Positions 1 through 6,664 of a stretch of 11,555 nucleotides of DNA are shown here, piece after piece (position 1 is the first letter of the stretch; each line of letters opens with the position of its first letter). The stretch is taken from the NCBI GenBank assembly GCA_025456105.1, contig JALOLG010000014.1:1-11555 (forward strand), given 5' to 3'. The translations under genes and the position numbers were made by a program. This DNA comes from Ilumatobacteraceae bacterium (GTDB lineage Bacteria > Actinomycetota > Acidimicrobiia > Acidimicrobiales > Ilumatobacteraceae). Under the pieces are notes generated by a model. The model worked only from the letters and a program-made list of their open reading frames with translations, was not told the origin of the DNA and made no database searches.

Positions 1-764
1 GTGAGGATCAGCGCGAGGCCGACCACCGCGAGGGCGGATGCCCCGACGATGACGATCGCGGCCGACCGCGATGCCAGCCGCGGTGCGAGCTGCGTCCAGG
101 CGGAGTCGTCGATCGAGGGGACGAGGAAGACCGGCACCAGGAGGCCGAACACCACCACCGAGACGGCGATGGCGACGGCCAGCTCGCCGAGCCCGCGCCG
201 GATGTCGCGCCCCTCCGGACGGGTCAGGAGGCCCAGCAGGATGCACAGCAGGCCGAGTCCGAGCAGGATCGGCGGGGCCCAGGTGACGACCGTGCCGAGG
301 GCGTCGAGGGTGCCCACCCGCGGGACGGGGAGGGTGAGCGAGGCGATCTCCACGGCCCGCTCGTCGCGCACGATCTGCACGAGCTGCTCGCCGGTGACGG
401 TGACGAGCTCGTCGTTGGCGCCGATCACGCGAGCGTGGGCGTCGGCCACGATCTCGGCCATCACGACCGCGCCGGGCCGACTGCCGACGATCTGGTCGAC
501 GAACGGGCCGAGCTCCTCGGGTGGCCGCTCGACGACGGCGCTCGTGCCGGCGGTGACCACCGCGACCACCTCGGCGCGGATGTCGGGATCGTCGAGGATC
601 GCCTCCGTGCGACCGCGGGTGGCGTCGGGCGTGAAGACGACGCGGTCGAGCCACCACACCCCGACCGCGATCCCGATCGCGACGGCGGCCACGAGGAAGA
701 AGACCCCCGCCAGGCTCCGCTGCACCCGAGGAGTCTCGCGGATCGTCTGCGTACGCTCCACCAT
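1..764 (-). CDS. Membrane protein of unknown function, C-terminal part cut by window edge
   Basis: The reverse strand is open from an ATG at 764 to the window edge (254 complete codons, no stop), so the C-terminus is missing. The visible order is a short basic N-terminus (MVERTQTIRE), one hydrophobic helix at about residues 18-38, and a roughly 120-residue polar region (40-160) rich in D, E, V and A that is probably outside the membrane. Three more hydrophobic helices follow at about 161-180, 194-216 and 234-254. The polar region contains 'ILDDPDIRAEVV', a pattern I associate with poorly characterised actinobacterial membrane proteins that have an extracytoplasmic helical domain, but I cannot name a family. 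The start lies 2 bases from the divergent DUF983 start. No convincing Shine-Dalgarno or -10 sequence is visible, and a GTG directly after the ATG is an alternative. Coding is supported by the uninterrupted frame, the strong helix pattern and GC-rich third positions. Confidence 0.7.
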   Translation of the reverse strand, partial: MVERTQTIRETPRVQRSLAGVFFLVAAVAIGIAVGVWWLDRVVFTPDATRGRTEAILDDPDIRAEVVAVVTAGTSAVVERPPEELGPFVDQIVGSRPGAVVMAEIVADAHARVIGANDELVTVTGEQLVQIVRDERAVEIASLTLPVPRVGTLDALGTVVTWAPPILLGLGLLCILLGLLTRPEGRDIRRGLGELAVAIAVSVVVFGLLVPVFLVPSIDDSAWTQLAPRLASRSAAIVIVGASALAVVGLALIL

Positions 765-766
765 CG

Positions 767-1183
767 ATGCCCGCCGCGCCGCGCCCGTCGATCGCCGTGA
801 TGCTGTCGCGAGGTGCCGTGCGCCGGTGCCCGTGGTGCGGCGATCGACGGGCCTACTTCACAGGGTGGTTCGCGAAGCAGGAGCGGTGCCGGTCGTGCGG
901 GCTCTCGTGGCGTCGCGACGACGTCGGGTTCGAGCTGGGCGCGGCGACGGTCAACACGATCATCACCTTCGGTCTCGTGATCGTGGGCGTCGGGGTGAGC
1001 GTGGCGCTCACGCTGCCCGAGGTGCCGGTGGCCGAGATCATCGTCGGGCTGGTGATCGGTGCGCTCCTGGTGCCGGTGGTGGTGTACCCGGTGAGCTACA
1101 CGCTCTGGCAGGCGATCAGCCTGGCCATGCGCCCGCCCTCGGCCGATGAGCTCGTACCTCCGGAGCCGTCGCCGCCAGGGTGA
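767..1183 (+). CDS. DUF983 family zinc-ribbon membrane protein
   Basis: This 138-residue protein has the DUF983 layout. An N-terminal zinc-ribbon-like part carries two Cys pairs, C21-P-W-C24 followed by G, and C41-R-S-C44 followed by GL, with the typical 'GWF' between them. Two hydrophobic helices follow at about 59-83 and 88-113, then a short Pro-rich tail. The family's function is not established. The four Cys could bind a metal on the cytoplasmic side of the membrane. A later ATG at 800 (residue 12) would also keep the whole domain. I keep 767 because a TACGCT hexamer at 752-757 fits a leaderless or nearly leaderless start, but this choice is uncertain. The gene ends 1 base before the recA promoter's -35 element, so recA has its own transcription signals. 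Confidence 0.85.
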   Translation: MPAAPRPSIAVMLSRGAVRRCPWCGDRRAYFTGWFAKQERCRSCGLSWRRDDVGFELGAATVNTIITFGLVIVGVGVSVALTLPEVPVAEIIVGLVIGALLVPVVVYPVSYTLWQAISLAMRPPSADELVPPEPSPPG

Positions 1184-1213
1184 TTGACCGAACGGCTGTT
1201 CGACAATTACACT
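1184..1213 (+). promoter_or_regulatory. recA distal promoter: TTGACC, 18-base spacer, TACACT
   Basis: A near-consensus -35 (TTGACC, 1184-1189) is followed after 18 bases by a -10-like TACACT (1208-1213). The LexA box at 1189-1202 lies between them, where a bound repressor would block RNA polymerase. Transcription would start near 1220, giving a leader of about 105 bases. The assignment rests on sequence only. Confidence 0.7.
1189..1202. promoter_or_regulatory. LexA-binding SOS box
   Basis: CGAACGGCTGTTCG matches the Gram-positive/mycobacterial SOS box CGAAC-N4-GTTCG at every fixed position. It lies between the -35 and -10 of the distal recA promoter. Location and match together make LexA control of recA very likely. 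lexA itself is not in the window. Confidence 0.9.
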
Positions 1214-1239
1214 GCTGTCATTCGGCCGTCGGGGGAACC

Positions 1240-1262
1240 CTGTCACACCCCCTCCGTACGGT
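1240..1262 (+). promoter_or_regulatory. Second recA promoter, RecA-NDp (PafBC-type) damage promoter
   Basis: CTGTCACAC (1240-1248), then exactly 8 bases, then TACGGT (1257-1262). The published mycobacterial consensus for LexA-independent DNA-damage promoters is tTGTCRgtg-N8-TAnnnT. The core TGTCA, the 8-base spacing and TAnnnT all match; the gtg and the first t do not. Transcription would begin near 1270, about 56 bases before recA. M. tuberculosis recA is known to have one LexA-controlled and one LexA-independent promoter, the same arrangement as here. In mycobacteria the activator is PafBC, which is not in this window. Confidence 0.6.
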
Positions 1263-1325
1263 CGCAGGCAGCGATCGGGCACCCGCCCCCGCACACCCAC
1301 AGCACGTGAAAGCGAGACACCAGCG

Positions 1326-2375
1326 ATGAGCACCGACCGCGAGAAGGCCCTCGAGATGACCCTCGCCCAGATCGACAAGCAGTTCGGCAAGGGCTCCATC
1401 ATGCGGATGGGCGAGACCACGGGGATGGCCATCGAGGCCGTGTCCACCGGTGCCCTGTCGCTCGACCTCGCCCTCGGCATCGGTGGCCTGCCGCGCGGCC
1501 GCGTCACCGAGATCTACGGCCCGGAGTCGTCGGGCAAGTCCACGCTCGCCATGCACGTGGTGGCCGAGGCCCAGCGCAACGGCGGCGTGTGCGCCTACAT
1601 CGACGCCGAGCACGCCATGGACCCGGTGTACGCGAAGGCGATCGGCGTCGACATCGACCAGCTGCTGATCTCCCAGCCCGACACGGGGGAGCAGGCCCTG
1701 GAGATCGCCGACATGCTCGTGCGCTCGGGTGCGATCGACGTCATCGTGATCGACTCGGTGGCGGCGCTCACCCCCAAGGCCGAGATCGAGGGCGAGATGG
1801 GCGACAGCCACGTCGGCCTGCAGGCCCGCCTCATGAGCCAGGCGCTCCGCAAGCTCACGGCCAACCTGAACCGCACCAAGACGATCGCGATCTTCATCAA
1901 CCAGCTCCGGGAGAAGATCGGCGTGATGTTCGGCTCACCGGAGACGACGCCGGGTGGGCGGGCGCTGAAGTTCTACTCGTCGGTCCGCCTCGACATCCGT
2001 CGCATCGAGTCGCTGAAGGACGGCGCCGAGGTGGTGGGCAACCGCACCCGGGTCAAGGTCGTCAAGAACAAGGTGGCGCCGCCGTTCCGGCAGGCAGAGT
2101 TCGACATCATGTACGGCAAGGGCATCAGCCGCGAGGGCTCGCTGCTCGACATGGCCGTCGACATGGGGATCGTCAAGAAGTCGGGCGCCTGGTTCACCTA
2201 CGAGGGCGAGCAGCTCGGCCAGGGCCGCGAGAACGCCAAGTCGTTCCTCACCGACAACCCCGAGATCATGGTCGACATCAGCGAGAAGGTGATGGTGGCC
2301 GCCGGCCTGAAGGGCGGCGACGACGAGGCCGAGGGCTTCACCGACGCCGACGAAGCCCCGATCCAGCTCGACTGA
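1326..2375 (+). CDS. recA: Recombinase A
   Basis: RecA forms ATP-dependent filaments on single-stranded DNA, drives homologous strand exchange and triggers LexA self-cleavage. The 349-residue protein is full length for the family. Visible parts are the N-terminal helix ([23 protein letters not shown]), Walker [10 protein letters not shown] at 65-73 (K71), Walker B '[10 protein letters not shown]' ending near 148 with D143, the loop-L2 region around 195-210 ([16 protein letters not shown]), and an acidic C-terminal tail ([20 protein letters not shown]). No intein interrupts it, unlike M. tuberculosis RecA. The ATG at 1326 begins the expected N-terminus; upstream only a weak purine-rich stretch (GAAAGCGAG, 1308-1316) could serve as ribosome site. 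Two damage-type promoters precede it. A VOC-fold gene follows 7 bases later where recX is often found. Confidence 0.99.
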   Translation: MSTDREKALEMTLAQIDKQFGKGSIMRMGETTGMAIEAVSTGALSLDLALGIGGLPRGRVTEIYGPESSGKSTLAMHVVAEAQRNGGVCAYIDAEHAMDPVYAKAIGVDIDQLLISQPDTGEQALEIADMLVRSGAIDVIVIDSVAALTPKAEIEGEMGDSHVGLQARLMSQALRKLTANLNRTKTIAIFINQLREKIGVMFGSPETTPGGRALKFYSSVRLDIRRIESLKDGAEVVGNRTRVKVVKNKVAPPFRQAEFDIMYGKGISREGSLLDMAVDMGIVKKSGAWFTYEGEQLGQGRENAKSFLTDNPEIMVDISEKVMVAAGLKGGDDEAEGFTDADEAPIQLD

Positions 2376-2382
2376 GGTCGCG

Positions 2383-2814
2383 ATGAGCGTCCCGGCCCGA
2401 CTCAGCTTCGTCACGCTGGGCGTCGCCGATGTGGGTCGGTCGACGGCGTTCTACGAGTCGTTGGGGTGGACGCGATCGAGTGCATCGGTCGCGTCCACCA
2501 CGTTCTTCAACCTGCAGGGTCCGGTGCTGTCGCTGTTCGGGCGCGACGACTTGGCGGCCGACGCTGGCGTCGATGCCGCCGGCGGCGGCTTCCGCGGTGT
2601 GACCGTGGCGATCAACGTCAGCTCGCGCGCCGAGGTCGACGACGTGTACGCCGAGTGGCTGCAGGCGGGCGCCAGCGCGGTGCGGTCGCCCAGCGCCGCC
2701 GACTGGGGCGGCTACACGGCATACGTGGCCGATCCGGACGGGCACCTGTGGGAGATCGCGCACAACCCGTACTTCGAGCTGCGCGCCGACGGCGTGGTCA
2801 GAGCCCCGGCTTGA
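2383..2814 (+). CDS. VOC-fold (glyoxalase/bleomycin-resistance-like) protein
   Basis: This 143-residue protein has the features of one vicinal-oxygen-chelate monomer. It opens with a strand and 'ADVGRSTAFYESLGW' (about 15-29) and has a second beta-alpha-beta unit from about 72. It ends with the classic 'DPDGHLWEI' (117-125), whose E124 is a usual metal ligand. The N-terminal ligand position, often His in 'HVTLxVxD', reads 'SFVTLGVAD', so metal binding and catalysis are uncertain. Substrate cannot be predicted from sequence: the family includes glyoxalases, dioxygenases and drug-binding proteins. GAGGT (2374-2378) overlaps the recA stop and lies 4 bases before the ATG, so the gene is probably translated from the recA transcript and could be damage-induced with it. 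Its last 17 bases overlap the end of the convergent membrane-protein gene. Confidence 0.9.
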   Translation: MSVPARLSFVTLGVADVGRSTAFYESLGWTRSSASVASTTFFNLQGPVLSLFGRDDLAADAGVDAAGGGFRGVTVAINVSSRAEVDDVYAEWLQAGASAVRSPSAADWGGYTAYVADPDGHLWEIAHNPYFELRADGVVRAPA

Positions 2815-3205
2815 ACACCATGAGGTAGAGGCCCACCACGAGCAGGAGGTGGGTGATGCCCGTGCCCATGGCCAGCTTCTTGGCGGCTTCGGGGCTGGTG
2901 TCGCTCACCGCCGGGCGGATCAGGAACCAGCTGACCACCATCAGGATCACCCAGTTCACGATCGACAGGCTGAGCCAGGTCTGGGTGAGCTCCCACACGT
3001 CGTCCGAGAGGCCGGCCAGGCCCATCCCGAGCACCCACATGAGGGCGAGGGCGGGGAACACGAGCCGCATGTGCAGCGCCGCCATCGTCTGCGTCTCGCC
3101 ATTGCGGTGCAGGCGGGGATACAGGAACAGCGGTCCGAACGCCACGGTGGCCGTGAGCAGGTGCGCGATCAGGAAGACGTTGTAGAGGTTGCCGTCGATG
3201 CCCAT
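2798..3205 (-). CDS. Small four-helix membrane protein, DUF2269-like
   Basis: From the ATG at 3205 this is 135 residues, almost entirely membrane. Hydrophobic helices lie at about 8-30, 46-66, 78-97 and 112-131, joined by short loops containing RLHRNGETQT and SDTSPEAAKK. The first helix has His (IAHLLTATVAFGPLF), as in DUF2269-like predicted membrane proteins; I give that family as a likeness only. An in-frame ATG at 3316 would add 37 low-complexity, polar residues and would reach into the divergent sulfatase gene. I reject it: TAGGGT (minus strand, 3221-3216) sits 10 bases before the ATG at 3205 and fits a nearly leaderless start there. Function is unknown. Confidence 0.8.
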   Translation of the reverse strand: MGIDGNLYNVFLIAHLLTATVAFGPLFLYPRLHRNGETQTMAALHMRLVFPALALMWVLGMGLAGLSDDVWELTQTWLSLSIVNWVILMVVSWFLIRPAVSDTSPEAAKKLAMGTGITHLLLVVGLYLMVFKPGL

Positions 3206-3232
3206 ACGGGTCGGGACCCTACCGGCGACGGC

Positions 3233-3238
3233 TACGGT
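3233..3238 (+). promoter_or_regulatory. -10-like TACGGT, leaderless start of sulfatase-like gene
   Basis: TACGGT ends 7 bases before the ATG at 3246, the distance that would place the transcription start on the start codon. No Shine-Dalgarno sequence is present. The 40-bp gap also holds the opposite-strand TAGGGT of the divergent membrane-protein gene. Confidence 0.5.
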
Positions 3239-3245
3239 CCCGGCG

Positions 3246-4784
3246 ATGTCCGATCCGGTTGCCGCCGCGCCCCGGCATCCGTCGTCGGTGGTCGTCGTCC
3301 TCCTCGACAGCCTCAACCGGCACCTGCTCGGCGCCTACGGCTCGACCGAGTTCGACACGCCGAACCTCGACCGGTTCGCCGCGTCCTCGCTCGTGTTCGA
3401 TCACCACGTCGCCGGCTCCCTGCCGTGCATGCCGGCTCGTCACGACCTGCTGGTGGGTGCACTCGACTTCCTGTGGCGGCCGTGGGGCTCGATCGAGGTG
3501 TGGGAGGAGGCGCTCACCACCGAGCTGCGGCGCCGCGGCGACGTCACCACCGTGCTGGTCTCCGACCATCCGCACCTGTTCGAGACCGGCGGCGAGAACT
3601 ACCACTGCGACTTCGTGGCCTGGGACTACGTCCGTGGCCACGAGAACGATCCGTGGCGCACCCGGCCCGATCCGTCCTGGGCGGGCGCCCCGGCGCTCCC
3701 GGCCGCGCCCGCACACCGCCCGCACCGCTACGACGACAGCCGCACCTGGTTCCGCGAGGAAGCCGACTTCCCCGGGCCGCGCACCATGGCCGCGGCCGCC
3801 GAGTGGCTCCGCCGCGACGCGCCGCACCACGACCGGTTCCTGCTGCTCGTCGACGAGTTCGACCCGCACGAGCCGTTCGACACCCCCGAGCCGTGGGCGA
3901 GCCGCTACGACCCCGAGTGGTCGGGCGACCGGCTCATCTGGCCGCCGTATGCCGTCGGTGCGATCGAGCGGGGGGTGCTCACGTCGCGTGAGGCCGCCCA
4001 CCTCCGGGCGAACTACGGCGCCAAGCTGTCGATGATCGACCACTGGCTCGGCCAGGTGCTCGACGCGGTCGACGCGCTCGGCGACGACGTCGCCGTGGTC
4101 GTGTGCACCGATCACGGGCACTACCTCGGTGAGCACGACACGTTCGGCAAGCCCGGCTCGCCGGTGTGGCGCGAGCTCGGTCACCTGCCCCTGATGATCC
4201 GCTGGCCGGGGCGCGAGCCCGGCCGCATCTCCGCGCTCACCACCACGGTCGACCTGCACGCCACGCTCTGCGACGTGTTCGGCGTCGTCCCCGAGCACCG
4301 CACGCACGGCCGCTCCCTCGTACCGCTGCTGGACGGGTCCGTCGCGTCGGTGCGCGAGCACGCACTGCTGGGCTACTGGGGCCGGCACGTGTACGTCGTC
4401 GACGCCGAGCGCACCTACGGTCGGTCGGCGGTGGGCGACGGCTTCCCGCTCACGATGTGGTCGAACCGGTGGTCGTCGATGCCGATCTGGCACGCCACCT
4501 CGCAGTACCGGTTCCCCCGGCCCGACGCCCGGGCGACGTTGCGCACCATGCCGGGATCCGACGTGCCGGTGATCCGCCAGCCGTTCGCGCCGGGCGATCT
4601 GCTGCCCTTCTGGGCGTTCGGCACGCCTGTCGACGACCACCACCTCTACCTGGCCGACGACGCCGGCGAGTCGGAGAACCTCGCCGGCACTGCGGCCGAA
4701 GCCGAGGCGATCGAGCTGCTCCGGCACGCACTCGGTGCCGTCGAGGCTCCGACCGAGCAGTACGAGCGGCTCGGGATCGCCTGA
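3246..4784 (+). CDS. Sulfatase-like hydrolase (alkaline-phosphatase superfamily)
   Basis: The 512-residue protein has the type I sulfatase signature C61-M-P-A-R65, where Cys would be converted to formylglycine, the catalytic nucleophile. The N-terminal metal motif reads 'VVLLDSLNRHLLGAYG' (D21); the second Asp of the usual D-D pair is Ser22. The second metal site is 'CTDHGHYLGEH' (D289, H290) with K302 following, the D-H type seen in phosphonate monoester hydrolases and choline sulfatases rather than the D-N of arylsulfatases. 'VDEFDPHEPF' (about 202-211) is another probable active-site segment. Conspicuous further stretches are 'FLWRPWGS' (74-81) and 'HLFETGGENYHCDF' (110-123). No signal peptide is visible, so the enzyme is probably cytoplasmic. 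Substrate is unknown: sulfate, phosphate or phosphonate esters are all possible. No formylglycine-generating enzyme is nearby. The ATG at 3246 is preferred over 3189, which would lie inside the divergent gene. Confidence 0.92.
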   Translation: MSDPVAAAPRHPSSVVVVLLDSLNRHLLGAYGSTEFDTPNLDRFAASSLVFDHHVAGSLPCMPARHDLLVGALDFLWRPWGSIEVWEEALTTELRRRGDVTTVLVSDHPHLFETGGENYHCDFVAWDYVRGHENDPWRTRPDPSWAGAPALPAAPAHRPHRYDDSRTWFREEADFPGPRTMAAAAEWLRRDAPHHDRFLLLVDEFDPHEPFDTPEPWASRYDPEWSGDRLIWPPYAVGAIERGVLTSREAAHLRANYGAKLSMIDHWLGQVLDAVDALGDDVAVVVCTDHGHYLGEHDTFGKPGSPVWRELGHLPLMIRWPGREPGRISALTTTVDLHATLCDVFGVVPEHRTHGRSLVPLLDGSVASVREHALLGYWGRHVYVVDAERTYGRSAVGDGFPLTMWSNRWSSMPIWHATSQYRFPRPDARATLRTMPGSDVPVIRQPFAPGDLLPFWAFGTPVDDHHLYLADDAGESENLAGTAAEAEAIELLRHALGAVEAPTEQYERLGIA

Positions 4785-4790
4785 GCGCTA

Positions 4791-6047
4791 CTAGCCCGAT
4801 GCGGGCCCCCGCCGACTCGTGGTGACGAGTCGGACGAGCGCTCCCGCGGCGAGCACGCCGGCGCCGACCAGCACCGCCTCGAGCGGCAGGGTCACGACGA
4901 GCACGATGCACCCGACGAGGCCCAGGACGGCGACCGGTCGCGGCCACCGTCGTTGCTCTCGCTCGAGGGTCAGCGCCGATGCGTTGGTGACGGCGTAGTA
5001 CGTGAGCACCGCGACGCCCGAGAGCCCGATCGCTCCCCGCAGGTCGACCATGAGCACCAGGGCCACGACGACCGCAGTCACCGTCAGCTCGGCTCGCAGC
5101 GGCAGCGAGCGACGGCCGTCGACATGGGCGAACCATTCGGGCAGGTCGCGCTCGCGCGCCATGGCGAGCGTGGTGCGCGAGACGCCGGGGATCAGGTTGA
5201 GCAGCACGCCCAGGGCGGCGATGCCGGCGCCCACCCGGGTGATCGGTGCGAGCGCGTCGAGGCTGCCGGCCTCCACCACGAGTCGCAGCGGCGCATCGGT
5301 GGCGCCGAGCAGCGACGCGGGCACGACGGCGAGTGCCGTGACGCCCACCACCACGTAGAGCACGAGGACGCCGCCGAGCGCTCGCGGGATCGCCTTCGGG
5401 ATGGTGACGGCCGGGTCGCGGACCTCCTCGCCGAGGGTGGCGATGCGGGCGTACCCGGCGAAGGCGAAGAACAGGAAGCCGGCCGAGCGCAGCACGTCGA
5501 GGACACCACCGTCGAGGGGCGTGATGCGCCCGAGATCGGCGCCATCGCTCGTCCAGCCCGACACCACCACGGCGGCGAGCGCCACCAGCGACACCACCAG
5601 CAGCGCCTTGGTGACCGCGACCGTGCGGCTGAGCCCACCGATGTTGACCGCGGCGATGAGGAGCACGGCGAGCACGCCGACCAGGCGCTCCTGCTCGGGC
5701 CAGAGGTAGGCCCCGACCGTGAGCGCCATGGCGGCGCACGACGCGATCTTGCCCACCACGAACCCCCAGCCGGCGAGGTGCCCCCACGCCGGACCGAGCT
5801 GACGTCGTCCGTACACGTAGGTGCCACCCGACTGCGGGTGGACCGCGGCGAGCTGAGCCGACGACGTCGCGTTGCAGAACGCCACGACCCCGGCGATGAC
5901 GAGCCCGACGAGCAGCCCCGTGCCGGCGGCCTCGGCGGCCGGCGACCACGCAGCGAACACCCCGGCGCCGATCATCGACCCGGCGCCAACCACCACGGCG
6001 TCGGTGAGCCCGAGCCGCCGCTGCAGCTCCCCGCCCGGTCCGCTCAC
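4791..6047 (-). CDS. APC-superfamily amino-acid permease
   Basis: From the GTG at 6047 the protein has 418 residues and about 12 hydrophobic helices, the usual size and topology for APC-family amino-acid/polyamine transporters. Helix 1 carries 'GAGSMIGAGVF' (21-31), the substrate-backbone-binding GxG loop of the family. The middle has 'FLFFAFAGYARIATLGEE' followed by 'RDPAVTIPKAI', matching the helix 6 region and the conserved E-E-x-x-x-P-x-x-x-I-P loop. The substrate cannot be read from sequence. An upstream ATG at 6128 would add 27 residues encoded through the long palindrome and is unlikely. TACGGT (minus, 6060-6055) lies 7 bases before the GTG, supporting a leaderless start. The gene converges on the sulfatase-like gene with 6 bases between the stop codons. 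Confidence 0.93.
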   Translation of the reverse strand: MSGPGGELQRRLGLTDAVVVGAGSMIGAGVFAAWSPAAEAAGTGLLVGLVIAGVVAFCNATSSAQLAAVHPQSGGTYVYGRRQLGPAWGHLAGWGFVVGKIASCAAMALTVGAYLWPEQERLVGVLAVLLIAAVNIGGLSRTVAVTKALLVVSLVALAAVVVSGWTSDGADLGRITPLDGGVLDVLRSAGFLFFAFAGYARIATLGEEVRDPAVTIPKAIPRALGGVLVLYVVVGVTALAVVPASLLGATDAPLRLVVEAGSLDALAPITRVGAGIAALGVLLNLIPGVSRTTLAMARERDLPEWFAHVDGRRSLPLRAELTVTAVVVALVLMVDLRGAIGLSGVAVLTYYAVTNASALTLEREQRRWPRPVAVLGLVGCIVLVVTLPLEAVLVGAGVLAAGALVRLVTTSRRGPASG

Positions 6048-6054
6048 CCGCCCG

Positions 6055-6060
6055 ACCGTA
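6055..6060 (-). promoter_or_regulatory. -10-like TACGGT, leaderless start of APC permease
   Basis: On the minus strand TACGGT is followed by 7 bases and the GTG start at 6047. The same hexamer and spacing occur before the sulfatase-like gene. A weak -35 candidate (TGAGCA, minus, 6084-6079) lies 18 bases upstream. Confidence 0.5.
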
Positions 6061-6084
6061 CCCACCGCCCGCGGCACGTGCTCA

Positions 6085-6135
6085 CGCTTTCGTGATTCGG
6101 GGGTGTCCAGACGACACCCCCGAATCACGAAAGCG
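6085..6135. repeat. Perfect 23-bp inverted repeat with 5-base loop
   Basis: The arms 6085-6107 and 6113-6135 are exact reverse complements; the loop is CAGAC (6108-6112). The stem begins CGCTTTCGTGATTC and has five consecutive G:C pairs before the loop. A further 5-bp pairing (6080-6084 with 6141-6145) is possible across a 5-base bulge. It lies 12 bases beyond the stop of the DinB-fold gene and upstream of the permease start, so it could end the former transcript, but no T-run follows on either strand. It could equally be a dispersed palindromic (REP-like) element. AT content is clearly above its surroundings. Confidence 0.9.
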
Positions 6136-6147
6136 GCAACTGAGCGG

Positions 6148-6657
6148 TCAGCCGGCGCGGCGGGCGTTGTCGCGCATGTCGGCGAGGTGGTGCTCGACCT
6201 CGTGGACGACCTGCTGGCCCATCCACAGCAGCGTGCGGGTGGCCGGTGCCGGGTACGCGTACTGGACGGGTCGGCGCAGCTGCTCCACCGACAACCGGTC
6301 GAAGGTGCGAGCGAACAGGGCGGCGGCGACGCGCACCTCGGTCGCCACCACCTCGGCGGTGTCGTCGTGGTACAGCCCCAGGTCGACGCGCTCGTCGCGG
6401 TACAGCGGCTTGAACGTCGGGTCGTCCTCCACGAGCCCGATCACGAGCCGATCGCGCACGTGCAGCAGGACGTCGCGGACGTGGCACGCGTACTCGAGGC
6501 CCGACCACCGGCCCACCGACGGCCGCTGCCCTGCGTGGGGGTCGGCGAGCAGCGCCGCCACCTCCTCCGCGCCGTCGGCGACCCGGGTGGCGACGTCGCC
6601 CGTCGGCACCGCATCCCACGCGAACCCGCAGATCTCACACGACTCCATGGCCGACAT
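6148..6657 (-). CDS. DinB-fold (DinB_2/DUF664-like) putative metal-dependent protein
   Basis: The 169-residue protein starts with a short Cys-containing tag, C7-E-I-C10-G-F, that could bind a metal. A helical domain follows with the pattern of DinB-fold proteins: 'RWSGLEYACHVRDVLLHVRDR' (50-70, H59) and 'WMGQQVVHEVEHHLADM' (145-161, H152 and H156). These three His are the likely metal triad. Family members include thiol-dependent transferases and many of unknown role; no substrate can be assigned. ATG codons at 6657 and 6648 are both possible starts and both keep the Cys pair. The start region faces miaB across about 21 bases, with overlapping opposite-strand promoter-like hexamers. The stop is followed by the long palindrome. 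Confidence 0.85.
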   Translation of the reverse strand: MSAMESCEICGFAWDAVPTGDVATRVADGAEEVAALLADPHAGQRPSVGRWSGLEYACHVRDVLLHVRDRLVIGLVEDDPTFKPLYRDERVDLGLYHDDTAEVVATEVRVAAALFARTFDRLSVEQLRRPVQYAYPAPATRTLLWMGQQVVHEVEHHLADMRDNARRAG

Positions 6658-6664
6658 CCTGCCC

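Noticed and set aside
1..1149. Long plus-strand open frame at the left end (382 codons)
   Set aside because: It is antisense to the membrane-protein gene and then out of frame with DUF983. Its translation is Ser/Thr/Arg-rich with no domain pattern, typical of a high-GC shadow frame.
1231..1252. GGGGG ... CCCCC hairpin in the recA leader as an RNA regulator
   Set aside because: Only 5 bp with a 12-base loop, easily found by chance at this GC. Its right part is better explained by the RecA-NDp-like promoter.
1326..2375. Intein or frameshift in recA
   Set aside because: The reading frame is continuous at 349 residues and Walker A, Walker B and L2 are uninterrupted.
3206..3316. ATG at 3316 as the start of the small membrane protein
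   Set aside because: It would add 37 polar low-complexity residues overlapping the first codons of the divergent sulfatase-like gene. The ATG at 3205 starts directly before the first membrane helix.
3219..4727. Minus-strand 502-codon open frame over the sulfatase-like gene
   Set aside because: Low-complexity Arg/Val/Glu composition, and the opposite strand has clear catalytic motifs.
6048..6128. ATG at 6128 as the start of the permease
   Set aside because: The added 27 residues are encoded through the palindrome and the promoter-like hexamer. A near-identical peptide appears on the other strand, showing it comes from the repeat and not from coding selection.
6085..6135. Palindrome as a classical Rho-independent terminator
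   Set aside because: The stem is strong but no T-run follows on either strand. It was kept as an inverted repeat with termination as one possibility.
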